Source of the DNA: an uncultured Bacteroidota bacterium
GTDB taxonomy: Bacteria; Bacteroidota; Ignavibacteria; UBA10030; UBA8401
Length of the DNA stretch: 64,000 bases
NCBI GenBank assembly: GCA_937920105.1
Contig: CALETH010000070.1
Coordinates: forward strand, 1 to 64,000
Reading direction: 5' to 3'
The notes below the pieces were generated by a model, which had not been told where the DNA came from, searched no databases, and worked only from the letters and a program-made list of their open reading frames with translations. The stretch's first letter is position 1. Every line of letters starts with the position of its first letter. The translations under genes were made by a program, and so were the position numbers. Of this stretch, positions 41,919 to 50,105 are shown one piece after another.

Positions 41919-43865
41919 TTATAAGTTAAATTTTGTTTTGATTGCTTTCACTAAATTCTCAAGATATTTTTTTTCTTTTTCATGGGCTATAATTTCATTG
42001 GCATTCCAAAGTTTTGTATCAGTATCAAATGGACCAATTTTTCCTCGTAAAGTCATATCCACATCTCTTTCTTTATCTTTAAGTTGTTGTTGAGTGATGT
42101 TTTGTGCAAGCGTTGTCGGCATACAAGGGTTAGTAATTTGTAGTTCTGTTTTTACTGTATCTATAATTCTTGCTATACCGGCTTTATATTCCGTTGCGTG
42201 AGTGAGTTCATGCAATGCAATCCCTTCTAAAGAAACATAATTGTTCATCGGGATGGATTTTTCTGCATCAGTTAGTTTTTTTGCTGGGTCAAACTCATTG
42301 GCTTTTTGATATCTTTTAATCACTTTTTCAATATCTTTCATTTGTTTTTCGTACTCTTTTACAACAGCAATGGCCATGTTTTTATCGGTAACTTGGTTCA
42401 CGTTATCCACCTTTGTTTTACCAGAATTAGCACAAATAAAAACTCCAATATTTGCATAGACATCTGCTATTTCGTATTTCACACAATTTCTTTGTTGGTC
42501 TAAACATAATACTAATTGCAGCATGTTTTGGGTTTCGTCCGGCAGTTGCAATCGCGTATATCCGCCTTCATCACAATTAGCACCCATAACGTAATTTTCT
42601 GTTATAGAAAATTGAGACGGATTGTTGCATGGCTCAAATTTTTCACCATCTACTTTAAAAAGTGCTTGTGCAATTTTCTTTAACCAATTCGCTGTTAAAA
42701 TAACTGTTGGTGTAGAAGTTACATTACTATTTGCTGCACTCGAACCCACCAATCCTTTTAATCCATCCAACCCGCCGTTTTTTGCTGTTGTTGTTGGTGG
42801 TGGTGGTGGTGCATTTGTCGGCTGACCTATCACTTTTACTTTTCCTGCTAATACTTCATCTAAAGTTGCGGTGGTATAATTTATTCCTGCTAATTCTGGT
42901 TTATCTAAAGAAAAATTTATGATACTATTTCCAGGTAAGGTAGAAGTAATATCGGTACTATCACTTCTGTATCCTTTTACACTCACAATGGCACTATCTC
43001 CATAATTAATACTATCTGGGGTAACAAATACTTTGATGTGGTGTAAATCATTTGCACGAATGAGTATTAACTTTCCAGTTGTATCACTGGCACTTCCGGC
43101 AATATTGGTGGCTGTTACTTGTACCGGTGTTCGTAATGTATCTCCGGGTTTTATTTGGTTAAGATAGTTTTGTGTATTAAATGTTTGTTGCGGCGACCAT
43201 GTTGTTGTTGGTGCGTATTTTCCTGCTGGTGTAGTTGAACAGGTATAACTTGCTATAGGAAATGTTGTTGTTTGACTGCTGATAGTATATTGTTTTATTT
43301 TTGTTCCGGTGATACTTACCGTTGGTTTTGGTATTGGTCTGTAACGGATAGTTCCGTGAAGTTCATAGGGTCCACTTCCATTGGGATAATTGATACTTCT
43401 ATAGACATTAGTGGTAATAAGGTCTCCTTGTGTTGGTGGAACTACTGGTTGATACTGAATAGAGGTTGTATTGTATGGTGGTGATATGCCGTAATTATAT
43501 TCTGGTCCGTTATAGTTTTTTACTTCTGCAGTAGTACTTAATGGGACTGGTCCGATAGTAGGACTTCGCACCATCCATACAGTTTTACCAGGAAATCTTG
43601 CATTGAGTGCAATGGTATCTACTTGTCCGGTAGAAAGTTCTAATCGTGTAAGTCCTCCCATTCCAGGCCATGGTGTATAGGGATAATAATAGAGATGGTA
43701 ATAATAATAAATATCTACCCATGTTGTAGTTTGGTCTGGTGTACTTGTTGCTTGCAATGGTATTTTGAGTTTTGGTTGTATCTCTAATCGTTCTTTAATG
43801 ATGACTTGGGAATAAAGTGAGAAGGAAGAAAGAAGTAGTATGAAAAGCGTAGCGAATTTTTTCAT
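41919..43865 (-). CDS. Large secreted protein with HELTH zinc-peptidase motif, 648 aa
   Basis: Signal peptide (FATLFILLLSSFSLYSQ); a Tyr- and Pro-rich beta region (~30-250); an Ig-like domain (~255-340: DSINYGDSAIVSVKGY...); a Pro-rich linker; a Cys-containing segment; and, near residue 551, GIALHELTHATEYKAG, a zincin HExxH motif followed by acidic residues. The protein may be an extracellular metallopeptidase or toxin-like cargo; peptidase activity is unproven. It is the first gene of the leftward cargo operon, read from a good promoter at 43895-43923. Confidence 0.65.
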   Translation of the reverse strand: MKKFATLFILLLSSFSLYSQVIIKERLEIQPKLKIPLQATSTPDQTTTWVDIYYYYHLYYYPYTPWPGMGGLTRLELSTGQVDTIALNARFPGKTVWMVRSPTIGPVPLSTTAEVKNYNGPEYNYGISPPYNTTSIQYQPVVPPTQGDLITTNVYRSINYPNGSGPYELHGTIRYRPIPKPTVSITGTKIKQYTISSQTTTFPIASYTCSTTPAGKYAPTTTWSPQQTFNTQNYLNQIKPGDTLRTPVQVTATNIAGSASDTTGKLILIRANDLHHIKVFVTPDSINYGDSAIVSVKGYRSDSTDITSTLPGNSIINFSLDKPELAGINYTTATLDEVLAGKVKVIGQPTNAPPPPPTTTAKNGGLDGLKGLVGSSAANSNVTSTPTVILTANWLKKIAQALFKVDGEKFEPCNNPSQFSITENYVMGANCDEGGYTRLQLPDETQNMLQLVLCLDQQRNCVKYEIADVYANIGVFICANSGKTKVDNVNQVTDKNMAIAVVKEYEKQMKDIEKVIKRYQKANEFDPAKKLTDAEKSIPMNNYVSLEGIALHELTHATEYKAGIARIIDTVKTELQITNPCMPTTLAQNITQQQLKDKERDVDMTLRGKIGPFDTDTKLWNANEIIAHEKEKKYLENLVKAIKTKFNL

Positions 43866-43894
43866 AAAAATTTTGATTAAGTTAAAGATGTATA

Positions 43895-43923
43895 ATTATA
43901 TAACCTTGTTTTTATTAAAACAA
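43895..43923 (-). promoter_or_regulatory. Leftward promoter of the secreted cargo operon
   Basis: On the minus strand TTGTTT (43923-43918), a 17-base spacer and a perfect TATAAT (43900-43895) lie 30 bases before the first cargo start. It is back to back with the rightward late promoter at 43958-43985. Confidence 0.7.
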
Positions 43924-43957
43924 TTAATAAAAAATTTCAAATAGTATAACCCTTATA

Positions 43958-43985
43958 TTGACAAATTTCAAGTATGTAGTATATT
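43958..43985 (+). promoter_or_regulatory. Candidate late promoter
   Basis: TTGACA (43958-43963), a 16-base spacer and TATATT (43980-43985). The spacer end, TATGTAGTATAT, matches 10 of 12 positions of the immunity operator TTTGTAGTATTT, so the same repressor may bind here. The promoter drives a leader that ends at the terminator at 44036-44070, and then the late operon. Confidence 0.7.
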
Positions 43986-43990
43986 AGGTC

Positions 43991-44070
43991 TGTGGAGAGT
44001 GAATCTCCGTAATGCGTTCTCCGTGTTTTATTTAAGCCCGTTGCTGGTCCCAGCGGTAACGGGCTTTTTT
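43991..44070 (+). ncRNA. Short leader RNA between the late promoter and its terminator
   Basis: About 80 nt between the TATATT box and the terminator T tract. GGAGA (43994-43998) can pair with either TCTCC at 44004-44008 or TCTCC at 44018-44022, giving two alternative folds. The stretch 44008-44025 is complementary to the ribosome site and ATG of the exonuclease gene at 31644-31661 (15 Watson-Crick and 2 G-U pairs, 1 mismatch). There is no credible ORF. It could be a simple leader, a lambda 6S-like RNA, or a trans-acting regulator. Confidence 0.55.
44036..44070 (+). terminator. Intrinsic terminator at the head of the late operon
   Basis: GCCCGTT/AACGGGC (44036-44042 with 44058-44064) with an inner CTGG/CCAG and T6 at 44065-44070. 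It stands between a promoter and the first late gene, so late expression needs read-through or antitermination. Confidence 0.88.
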
Positions 44071-44092
44071 ATTGTACCTCACACAAAAAAGT

Positions 44093-44701
44093 ATGAACAT
44101 CACCGATAGAATTCTCAAAACAGAAAAAATTGCATGGCGTGAATTGGAATGGTTCATTATTGAAAAGAATGTTGAAGTAAAAGAAATATTGCAATCCAAT
44201 TTTGATAAACTGAAAAAAAGTTTGTTAGAAAATTCTGTTATTCAAACGTTCGCTGTGTGGGAGCATGACGGCAAGATAGTAATTTTGGATGGAAGGGAAA
44301 AACAAAAAGCACTTCAAGAATTAGAGAATGAAGGACACACTATTCCGGATATACTTTCTGCAAATTTTATTGAATGCAAAAATACTGCAGAAGCCGCAAA
44401 AGTAGTATTACTGTATTCTTCCATTTATGCAAAACTTACGGAAGAAGGTTTATCCTATTTGATTGCTCTTACACAAACTGACCTTAATAAATTAATAAAA
44501 GAAATAGAACTACCATCATTCAATTTGAGCAAGTTTGTAGAAAAACAATTGACTGAAGAAAACGGAATTTCTCCGTTAAAAGAATTCAATTACACTCCGC
44601 AGTATGGAGTGATTGTTTTGTGTGAAGATGAAGAAAAACAAAAAATCATTTACGAAAAATTAAGCGGGCAAGGATATTCTTGCCGAGTTGTTGTTACATG
44701 A
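44093..44701 (+). CDS. ParB-like domain protein of the modification cassette
   Basis: 202 residues from the ATG at 44093. The middle part (NFDKLKKSLLENSVIQTFAVWEHDGKIVILDGREKQKALQEL, ~38-80) is a ParB/sulfiredoxin-like fold, often found joined or next to phage DNA methyltransferases. The end (YTPQYGVIVLCEDEEKQKIIYEKLSGQGYSCRVVV) is a small alpha/beta domain. Its stop overlaps the ABC gene start (ATGA). The DGREKQ in place of GHRR suggests changed or lost catalysis. It may bind the DNA or substrate of the modifying enzymes. Confidence 0.72.
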   Translation: MNITDRILKTEKIAWRELEWFIIEKNVEVKEILQSNFDKLKKSLLENSVIQTFAVWEHDGKIVILDGREKQKALQELENEGHTIPDILSANFIECKNTAEAAKVVLLYSSIYAKLTEEGLSYLIALTQTDLNKLIKEIELPSFNLSKFVEKQLTEENGISPLKEFNYTPQYGVIVLCEDEEKQKIIYEKLSGQGYSCRVVVT

Positions 44702-45837
44702 AAATAGATATTCACCATCAATGTAGTGATTTCCAAAGTTACAGAGCCGCACGAGTAAAAAGTTTATTCAACGCGGAGAAGGGATGTGATTTTCTTTTTT
44801 CGTGTGAACTGAATATAGATGACCCGAATTGGAAACTTGGTGTCATTGTCGGTCCAAGTGGAAGCGGAAAAAGTTCTCTCGGTAAAAAAATTTTTGGTGA
44901 AGAGTTTCTCTACAATATGGAAAATGATTGGAATGTTGATAGTCCGATTATAGACTGTATTGCTCCCACTGGAGATTTTAACGAAGTAACCGGAGCGTTA
45001 GCAAGTGTAGGTTTAGGAGATGTCCCAGCATGGTTACGTCCGTTTCATGTTCTTTCTAACGGACAAAAATTTCGTGCAGGGCTTGCACGATTGATAGTTG
45101 AAAAACCGGAACAAGTCGTTGTTGATGAATTTACCAGTGTGGTTGATAGACAAATTGCAAAGATAGGAGCGCAAGCATTTGCCAAAGCATGGAAACGCGG
45201 AAAAGGTCAATGTGTGTTGTTATCCTGCCACTATGATATCCTTGATTGGTTAGAACCGGATTGGGTATTTGACACGGCAAGCGGAAAGTTTGCAAGGGGG
45301 AATCTTTGGCGAAGGCCACAATTTGAACTTCAAATTTGGAAGACAAACTCCAGTTACTGGAAATATTTTAAACCGCATTACTATTTGAATTTACCAATGC
45401 CAATTGCGGCAGAATATTTTGTTGGAACTGTAGAAAATGAACTTGTATGTCATCTTGCTGTTACACCGTTTTTTACAGCGAAATCGTACAGAGCAACACG
45501 ATTAGTAGTAATGCCGGAATGGCAAGGTGCTGGTGTAGGAACAAAATTTTTGGATTGGGTATGTGAGTATCATTTACAAGGAGACGGAAGATGTGGTAAA
45601 AAATTTCCTGTGAGATTTCATACTTCACATCCTCAACTTTGTAATGCACTACGAAAAAATTCAAAGTGGAATCAACTTGGAGCAGTGCTGTATGGAGGCA
45701 ACAAAAAAAAATCTATTCAAACTATCGGTAAGTCTTCGCTACGAAGAAGTAAAAAAATAGGAACTGGTTTTGGTGGACATTTTAGGGCAGTGCAAAGTTT
45801 TATGTATATCGGAAACAAAAATAAATTCACACAATGA
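44698..45837 (+). CDS. ABC-ATPase fused to a Mom/GNAT-like domain
   Basis: 379 residues from the ATGA-coupled ATG. N-terminal ABC ATPase: Walker A GPSGSGKS (52-59), signature LSNGQ (119-123), Walker B VVVDE (140-144), His178. There are no membrane segments, so it is not a transporter. The C-terminal ~165 residues are a GNAT-like domain: RLVVMPEWQGAGVGTKFLDW (268-287), FHTSHP, and a GFGGHFRAVQSFMYIG end. The last motifs resemble the Mu Mom family, which modifies adenine in DNA. Likely role: ATP-driven acyl-group transfer onto phage DNA. Confidence 0.75.
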   Translation: MKIDIHHQCSDFQSYRAARVKSLFNAEKGCDFLFSCELNIDDPNWKLGVIVGPSGSGKSSLGKKIFGEEFLYNMENDWNVDSPIIDCIAPTGDFNEVTGALASVGLGDVPAWLRPFHVLSNGQKFRAGLARLIVEKPEQVVVDEFTSVVDRQIAKIGAQAFAKAWKRGKGQCVLLSCHYDILDWLEPDWVFDTASGKFARGNLWRRPQFELQIWKTNSSYWKYFKPHYYLNLPMPIAAEYFVGTVENELVCHLAVTPFFTAKSYRATRLVVMPEWQGAGVGTKFLDWVCEYHLQGDGRCGKKFPVRFHTSHPQLCNALRKNSKWNQLGAVLYGGNKKKSIQTIGKSSLRRSKKIGTGFGGHFRAVQSFMYIGNKNKFTQ

Positions 45838-46334
45838 ACGCTTATATATACAATGCTGATTCAAATCAAGTTATGATAAATGAGGCAAAACGGCTTCTTA
45901 AAAATATGAATATCACACAAGTAGAATCACTGAGTGAAGCAGATATTGCTATTGCACCGTTTCTGACAAAAAAACTTTCAAAAGAAATTATAAGCGTTCC
46001 TCGTTATGGAACGCTCATATTTCATCCTTCATTATTACCTCGACATAGAGGGAAAGATGCTATCAAGTGGGCATTCAAATTACAAGAACGTTATACCGGT
46101 GTTACATGGTTTTGGGCAAGCGAGAGTTATGATACAGGAGATATTTGTGAACAAGAAGTTGTTGCAATACAAGAAGGTGAAACACCATGGAATTTTTATA
46201 CACGTGCAGTAGTACCGGTTGCAATGAGAACTCTACGTAGAGTATTGTTTGATATACAACATAATATCATAAGAAGAATTCCACAGTATGAAGAACACGC
46301 AAGTTATGAACCGCCATTTGAAACAAAAAAATAA
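45834..46334 (+). CDS. Formyltransferase-fold protein lacking the catalytic Asn
   Basis: 166 residues, ATGA-coupled to the ABC-GNAT gene. It has the formyl-transferase core: HPSLLPRHRGKDAIKWAF (from His64), YTGVTWFW and SYDTGDI (Asp100). In Fmt, PurN and relatives the catalytic triad is Asn-x-His...Asp; here the Asn position is Ile62 (IFH), while His64 and Asp100 are kept. It lacks the C-terminal domain of Fmt. It probably binds a formyl-folate or similar cofactor and works in the DNA-modification cassette, perhaps with altered chemistry. Confidence 0.75.
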   Translation: MNAYIYNADSNQVMINEAKRLLKNMNITQVESLSEADIAIAPFLTKKLSKEIISVPRYGTLIFHPSLLPRHRGKDAIKWAFKLQERYTGVTWFWASESYDTGDICEQEVVAIQEGETPWNFYTRAVVPVAMRTLRRVLFDIQHNIIRRIPQYEEHASYEPPFETKK

Positions 46335-46337
46335 ATC

Positions 46338-47636
46338 ATGAAACAATTAACCTCATTACAAGAATTACGTCCATGGGTTTCTAACCCTCGTGAAATTGGC
46401 AAAGAAGAATTTGCCGGTTTAAAAGTTTCTCTTGAAGAGTTTGGAGATTTGAGCGGTATAGTTTTTAACGTAAGAAATCAATCGTTAGTGTGCGGACATC
46501 AAAGAGTGGTAGCAATTCAAGAACGTTTTGGAAATGCTGTAAGAATAGAAGGTAATGTTATTATTCTACCTACTAACGAAAAATTTATTATTCGCTTTGT
46601 TGATTGGGACGAGGCAAAGCATTCCGCTGCAAATGTTGCAGCAAATAGTCAACATTTGTCGGGAAACTACACAAAAGAATTAGTTCCGTTATTAGATACA
46701 CTTGATAAAAATATTCCCGAGCTGTTTAAGAAACTTAATTTTCCGGAATTAAAAAATGAATTCAAACATTTTTGGGAAGACAAACAAAAAAATGATGATG
46801 CTATTCCGGAACTCACAACTTCGCCAAAAACAAAAGTAGGTGATGTGTATGAGTTAGGGAATCACAAACTTTTATGCGGTGATAGTACGGTAAAAGAACA
46901 TGTTGATACACTTCTTGGAAATGAAAAAATACATCTCTTATTCACATCTCCGCCATACAATATGGACAGCAATCTTTATGCACACTATAAAGATAATCGT
47001 AACAATAAAGATTTTGTGTTGTTCAATGTTCACGTGTTGATGAATTGGAAACGATACCTTGCAAGCAATGGTTTTGTTTTTTGGAATATGAGTTACAATG
47101 CTCACAGCGGTTCGAGTTTTCTTGAAGCGTATTATCACTTTATCAATCACACAGGACTTGTTTTTCTTGAAGACATTGTTTGGGATAAAGGCCATGGAAT
47201 GCCGTTAACAAATCAATTAACCAGACAGTATGAACACATTCTTGTTTTGAATGAAAGTCCCGAAGCAATTCATTTTGTCGACCACATCGGAGTTTTTGGA
47301 GTTAAAAAAATTCCTTTCATAAAAAAAAGAAATCGTGGTATTACAAACTACTGGAGATTAGATACCTACGGTTCACAAAATGAACATATCAAAGCAGCAT
47401 TTCCGGTAGAACTTCCTACAAAAGCAATAGAAATATCAACAGTTGAAGGTGATACTGTAGCAGATTGCTTTGGTGGAAATGGAACAACGCTTATTGCATC
47501 AGAAAAATTAAAGCGACGTTGCGTAATAATGGAGTTAGACCCTTTGTATTGCGATATGATTGTTACTCGTTATTGTAATTTTGTTGAAAATCCTATAGTG
47601 AAACTGAATGGAAAAGAAATTCACTGGAAAAACTAA
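46338..47636 (+). CDS. ParB-domain DNA methyltransferase (beta class)
   Basis: 432 residues. N-terminal ParB-like domain (~1-135) with CGHQRVVAI (52-60). C-terminal amino-methyltransferase: catalytic motif IV TSPPYN (203-208), then SAM-binding motif I DCFGGNGTT (376-384), the motif order of beta-class enzymes. TSPPY is more common in m4C enzymes but also occurs in adenine methylases, so the product is unclear. It begins 3 bases after the formyltransferase-like gene. No restriction enzyme gene is nearby, so it is probably for protection or hypermodification. Confidence 0.9.
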   Translation: MKQLTSLQELRPWVSNPREIGKEEFAGLKVSLEEFGDLSGIVFNVRNQSLVCGHQRVVAIQERFGNAVRIEGNVIILPTNEKFIIRFVDWDEAKHSAANVAANSQHLSGNYTKELVPLLDTLDKNIPELFKKLNFPELKNEFKHFWEDKQKNDDAIPELTTSPKTKVGDVYELGNHKLLCGDSTVKEHVDTLLGNEKIHLLFTSPPYNMDSNLYAHYKDNRNNKDFVLFNVHVLMNWKRYLASNGFVFWNMSYNAHSGSSFLEAYYHFINHTGLVFLEDIVWDKGHGMPLTNQLTRQYEHILVLNESPEAIHFVDHIGVFGVKKIPFIKKRNRGITNYWRLDTYGSQNEHIKAAFPVELPTKAIEISTVEGDTVADCFGGNGTTLIASEKLKRRCVIMELDPLYCDMIVTRYCNFVENPIVKLNGKEIHWKN

Positions 47637-47672
47637 CAGTAGTTTGTATTAAAGAGTTTGTAGAAAGAATAT

Positions 47673-48236
47673 ATGGCAGCAACAAAAAGAACAAAAATTG
47701 AAATTCAAAAAGAGCGAATGGAAATTGCTCGTTATTACTTGCAAGGAAAATCTCAAATCGAAATCGCTCAAATATTGAGTTCCGAAACACGAAAAGTAAC
47801 TCAACAAATGGTGAGTTATGATTTGAAGATTATTCAAGAGGGATGGTTGCAAAGTGCATTACGAGATTTTGACGAGGCACGTGCTCAAGAACTTGCAAGG
47901 ATAGATGCGTTAGAACGTGAATATTGGGAAGCATGGGAACGTTCAAAAGTACCACTCAAAGTTACTGAAAGTGAACGTTCCGATGGAAATACATCAACAA
48001 AAAAAGCAAAGATTAAACAAACCGATTCCATTGGAAATACAAAATATCTTGAAGGTGTGCAATGGTGTGTAGAAAGACGATGTCAGTTATTAGGATTTGA
48101 CGCTCCTAAAAAATTAGACCATTCAGGAAAATTAAATCTTAACAACTATAGTTTTGATGTGAGCAAACTTACCGATGAACAATTGCAACGAATTATAAAA
48201 GGAGAAAATCCTTTGAATGTTATTAGTGCAACCTAA
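47673..48236 (+). CDS. Terminase small subunit
   Basis: 187 residues. An N-terminal helix-turn-helix (EIQKERMEIARYYLQGKSQIEIAQIL...VTQQMVSYDLKII, ~8-55) and a helical, charged C-terminal part are typical of phage small terminases that bind the packaging site. It directly precedes and overlaps the large subunit by 20 bases. Confidence 0.8.
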   Translation: MAATKRTKIEIQKERMEIARYYLQGKSQIEIAQILSSETRKVTQQMVSYDLKIIQEGWLQSALRDFDEARAQELARIDALEREYWEAWERSKVPLKVTESERSDGNTSTKKAKIKQTDSIGNTKYLEGVQWCVERRCQLLGFDAPKKLDHSGKLNLNNYSFDVSKLTDEQLQRIIKGENPLNVISAT

Positions 48237-49641
48237 TGAGAAAATGGATTTTCGTGTACAAGCAATGGCGGAAATTGAACTTCGCAAAAGAGTCGGTGGA
48301 AGTTTCGAAAACTTTGTCAATCATGTAAAAAAAGGAAAGTACGAATGGTATCGTCATTGCAAAGTTCTTGCAAACACATTAGAGAAAGTTCTTTCCGGTG
48401 AGATAAAACGTTTGATGGTATTTATGCCTCCACGTCATGGAAAAAGTGAATTAGCCAGCAGACTTTTTCCTGCATACACTCTCTATAAAAGAGAAACAAT
48501 ACAGATAGGTTTAACTTCTTATAGTGGAGACCTTGCTCATAGTTTGAGTCGATACGCACGAGACAATTATGAAATATCAGGAAAAGTATTACGCAATGAT
48601 GCAGCCGCTACTCGTGAATGGTACACACTTACTAACGGTGTCATGTGGGCGGCTGGTGTTGGTGGTCCCATTACAGGAAAAGGTTTTGATATAGGAATTA
48701 TTGATGACCCGTTGAAAAATGCTGAAGAAGCATATTCGGAAAGAGTAAGAGAAAATTGTAAAGAATGGTATGATTCAACGTTTTATACAAGAGCCGAACC
48801 CGATGCAGCAATCATTATTATTCAAACACGATGGCACGAAGATGATTTATGCGGTTGGTTACTTTCACGAGAAGAAGAAAAACCGGAACATTGGCACATT
48901 CTCCATTTTGATGCACTAAAATCTTCGGAAGAATTACAATTTCCTAAAACGTGTACAGTGGAATACGATTGGAGAAAACAAGGAGAGGCACTGTGTCCCG
49001 AAAGATTTAATGAAGAAAAACTTCGTGATATACAAAAAAAAATTGGTTCTATTTTTTGGACAGCATTATATCAACAACGGCCAACAGCAATGTCCGGTGA
49101 TATATGGAGAAGAGAATGGTTCAAAAATACTTTTGAACTTAGCACACTTCTTAATCAAAATATTTTATTAGACGTAGGATATGATTGGGATTTGGCATAC
49201 ACGGAAGATGACAGAAACACAGCGTGTTGTTATGTAAAAAGCGGAAGAGATGTAAAAGGAAATATTTACATCCTTGATATTGGTTTTGAGTGGTACGAAT
49301 TTCCCGAACTTATTAAATGGATGATATCACTTCAAGGACCGCATTTTATAGAAGCGAAAGCAAGTGGAAAATCTGCAAAGCAAACATTAACACGACAAAA
49401 CATAGCAGCAAGTGAAGTAGAAGTTCAAGGCGGAGATAAAATTAGTAGAGCAAGACTTGCTACTCCAATGGTAGAAAATGGAAAAGTTTTTATTGCTTCA
49501 CACATACTGGAAAAACTTCTTGAAGATTCGAAACAAGGATTACTCCACTTTCCTAATGGCAGTCATAATGATTTAAACGATGCTTTTGTGCAATCTATTA
49601 ACCGACATACAAAACAATCAACACAATTATTTTTTATTTAA
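48217..49641 (+). CDS. Terminase large subunit
   Basis: 474 residues. ATPase domain with Walker A-like MPPRHGKS (70-77, Lys76) and Walker B FDIGIIDDP (Asp163/Asp164), followed by an RNase H-type nuclease (VGYDWDLAYT... and the late HNDLNDAFV). It packages DNA into the prohead using ATP. The ATG at 48217 overlaps the small subunit; another in-frame ATG at 48244 could be used. Confidence 0.93.
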   Translation: MLLVQPNEKMDFRVQAMAEIELRKRVGGSFENFVNHVKKGKYEWYRHCKVLANTLEKVLSGEIKRLMVFMPPRHGKSELASRLFPAYTLYKRETIQIGLTSYSGDLAHSLSRYARDNYEISGKVLRNDAAATREWYTLTNGVMWAAGVGGPITGKGFDIGIIDDPLKNAEEAYSERVRENCKEWYDSTFYTRAEPDAAIIIIQTRWHEDDLCGWLLSREEEKPEHWHILHFDALKSSEELQFPKTCTVEYDWRKQGEALCPERFNEEKLRDIQKKIGSIFWTALYQQRPTAMSGDIWRREWFKNTFELSTLLNQNILLDVGYDWDLAYTEDDRNTACCYVKSGRDVKGNIYILDIGFEWYEFPELIKWMISLQGPHFIEAKASGKSAKQTLTRQNIAASEVEVQGGDKISRARLATPMVENGKVFIASHILEKLLEDSKQGLLHFPNGSHNDLNDAFVQSINRHTKQSTQLFFI

Positions 49642-49665
49642 ACATTTTTTATAGGAGAAAAATTT

Positions 49666-50103
49666 ATGGGCAGTATAATGTATAACAAAATGAAAGAATT
49701 GTTTGTTAAAAAACAATTAGGATGGGATGACCCTTCAGCAGTAGTTAAAGTTTTACTTGTTGGACCAGGATATGTTCCTGACCCTGACCATGTTTTTTTA
49801 TCAGATATAAATCTTGCTACGAATGAAGTATCTGGCAACGGATATACACGTAAAACTCTTTCCGGAAGAGTAGTAAATCTTTCTTCGATTGATGATTGTA
49901 TTTACGGAGATGCTAATGATATAACGTGGAATGGTTTGAACTGTGGCACTGTTGCCGGAGCAATTGTGTATTTACAAGTTGGAGGTGATGATACAACTCC
50001 TGGCGATGACATTATTTTATTGTATCAAGATAATGCTGATATATCAACTAATGGAGGTGATATTACACTTCAATGGGCAACGAACGGATTATTTAAAATA
50101 TAA
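49666..50103 (+). CDS. Phage virion-associated protein, 145 aa
   Basis: Preceded by AGGAGAA. Beta-rich; the VVKVLLVGPGYVPDPDHVFLSDI start and GGDITLQWATNGLFKI end match a widespread class of small phage proteins found beside tail or fibre genes. Its position, just after terminase and before a beta-helix protein, suggests a fibre or head-decoration role. Confidence 0.65.
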   Translation: MGSIMYNKMKELFVKKQLGWDDPSAVVKVLLVGPGYVPDPDHVFLSDINLATNEVSGNGYTRKTLSGRVVNLSSIDDCIYGDANDITWNGLNCGTVAGAIVYLQVGGDDTTPGDDIILLYQDNADISTNGGDITLQWATNGLFKI

Positions 50104-50105
50104 CT

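Noticed and set aside
44698..45837. ABC transporter ATPase
   Set aside because: There is no permease or membrane segment, and the ATPase is fused to a GNAT/Mom-like domain within a DNA-modification operon.
44093..47636. ParA/ParB plasmid partition system
   Set aside because: The ParB-like domains have no ParA or parS partner and sit next to a methyltransferase, a typical phage association.
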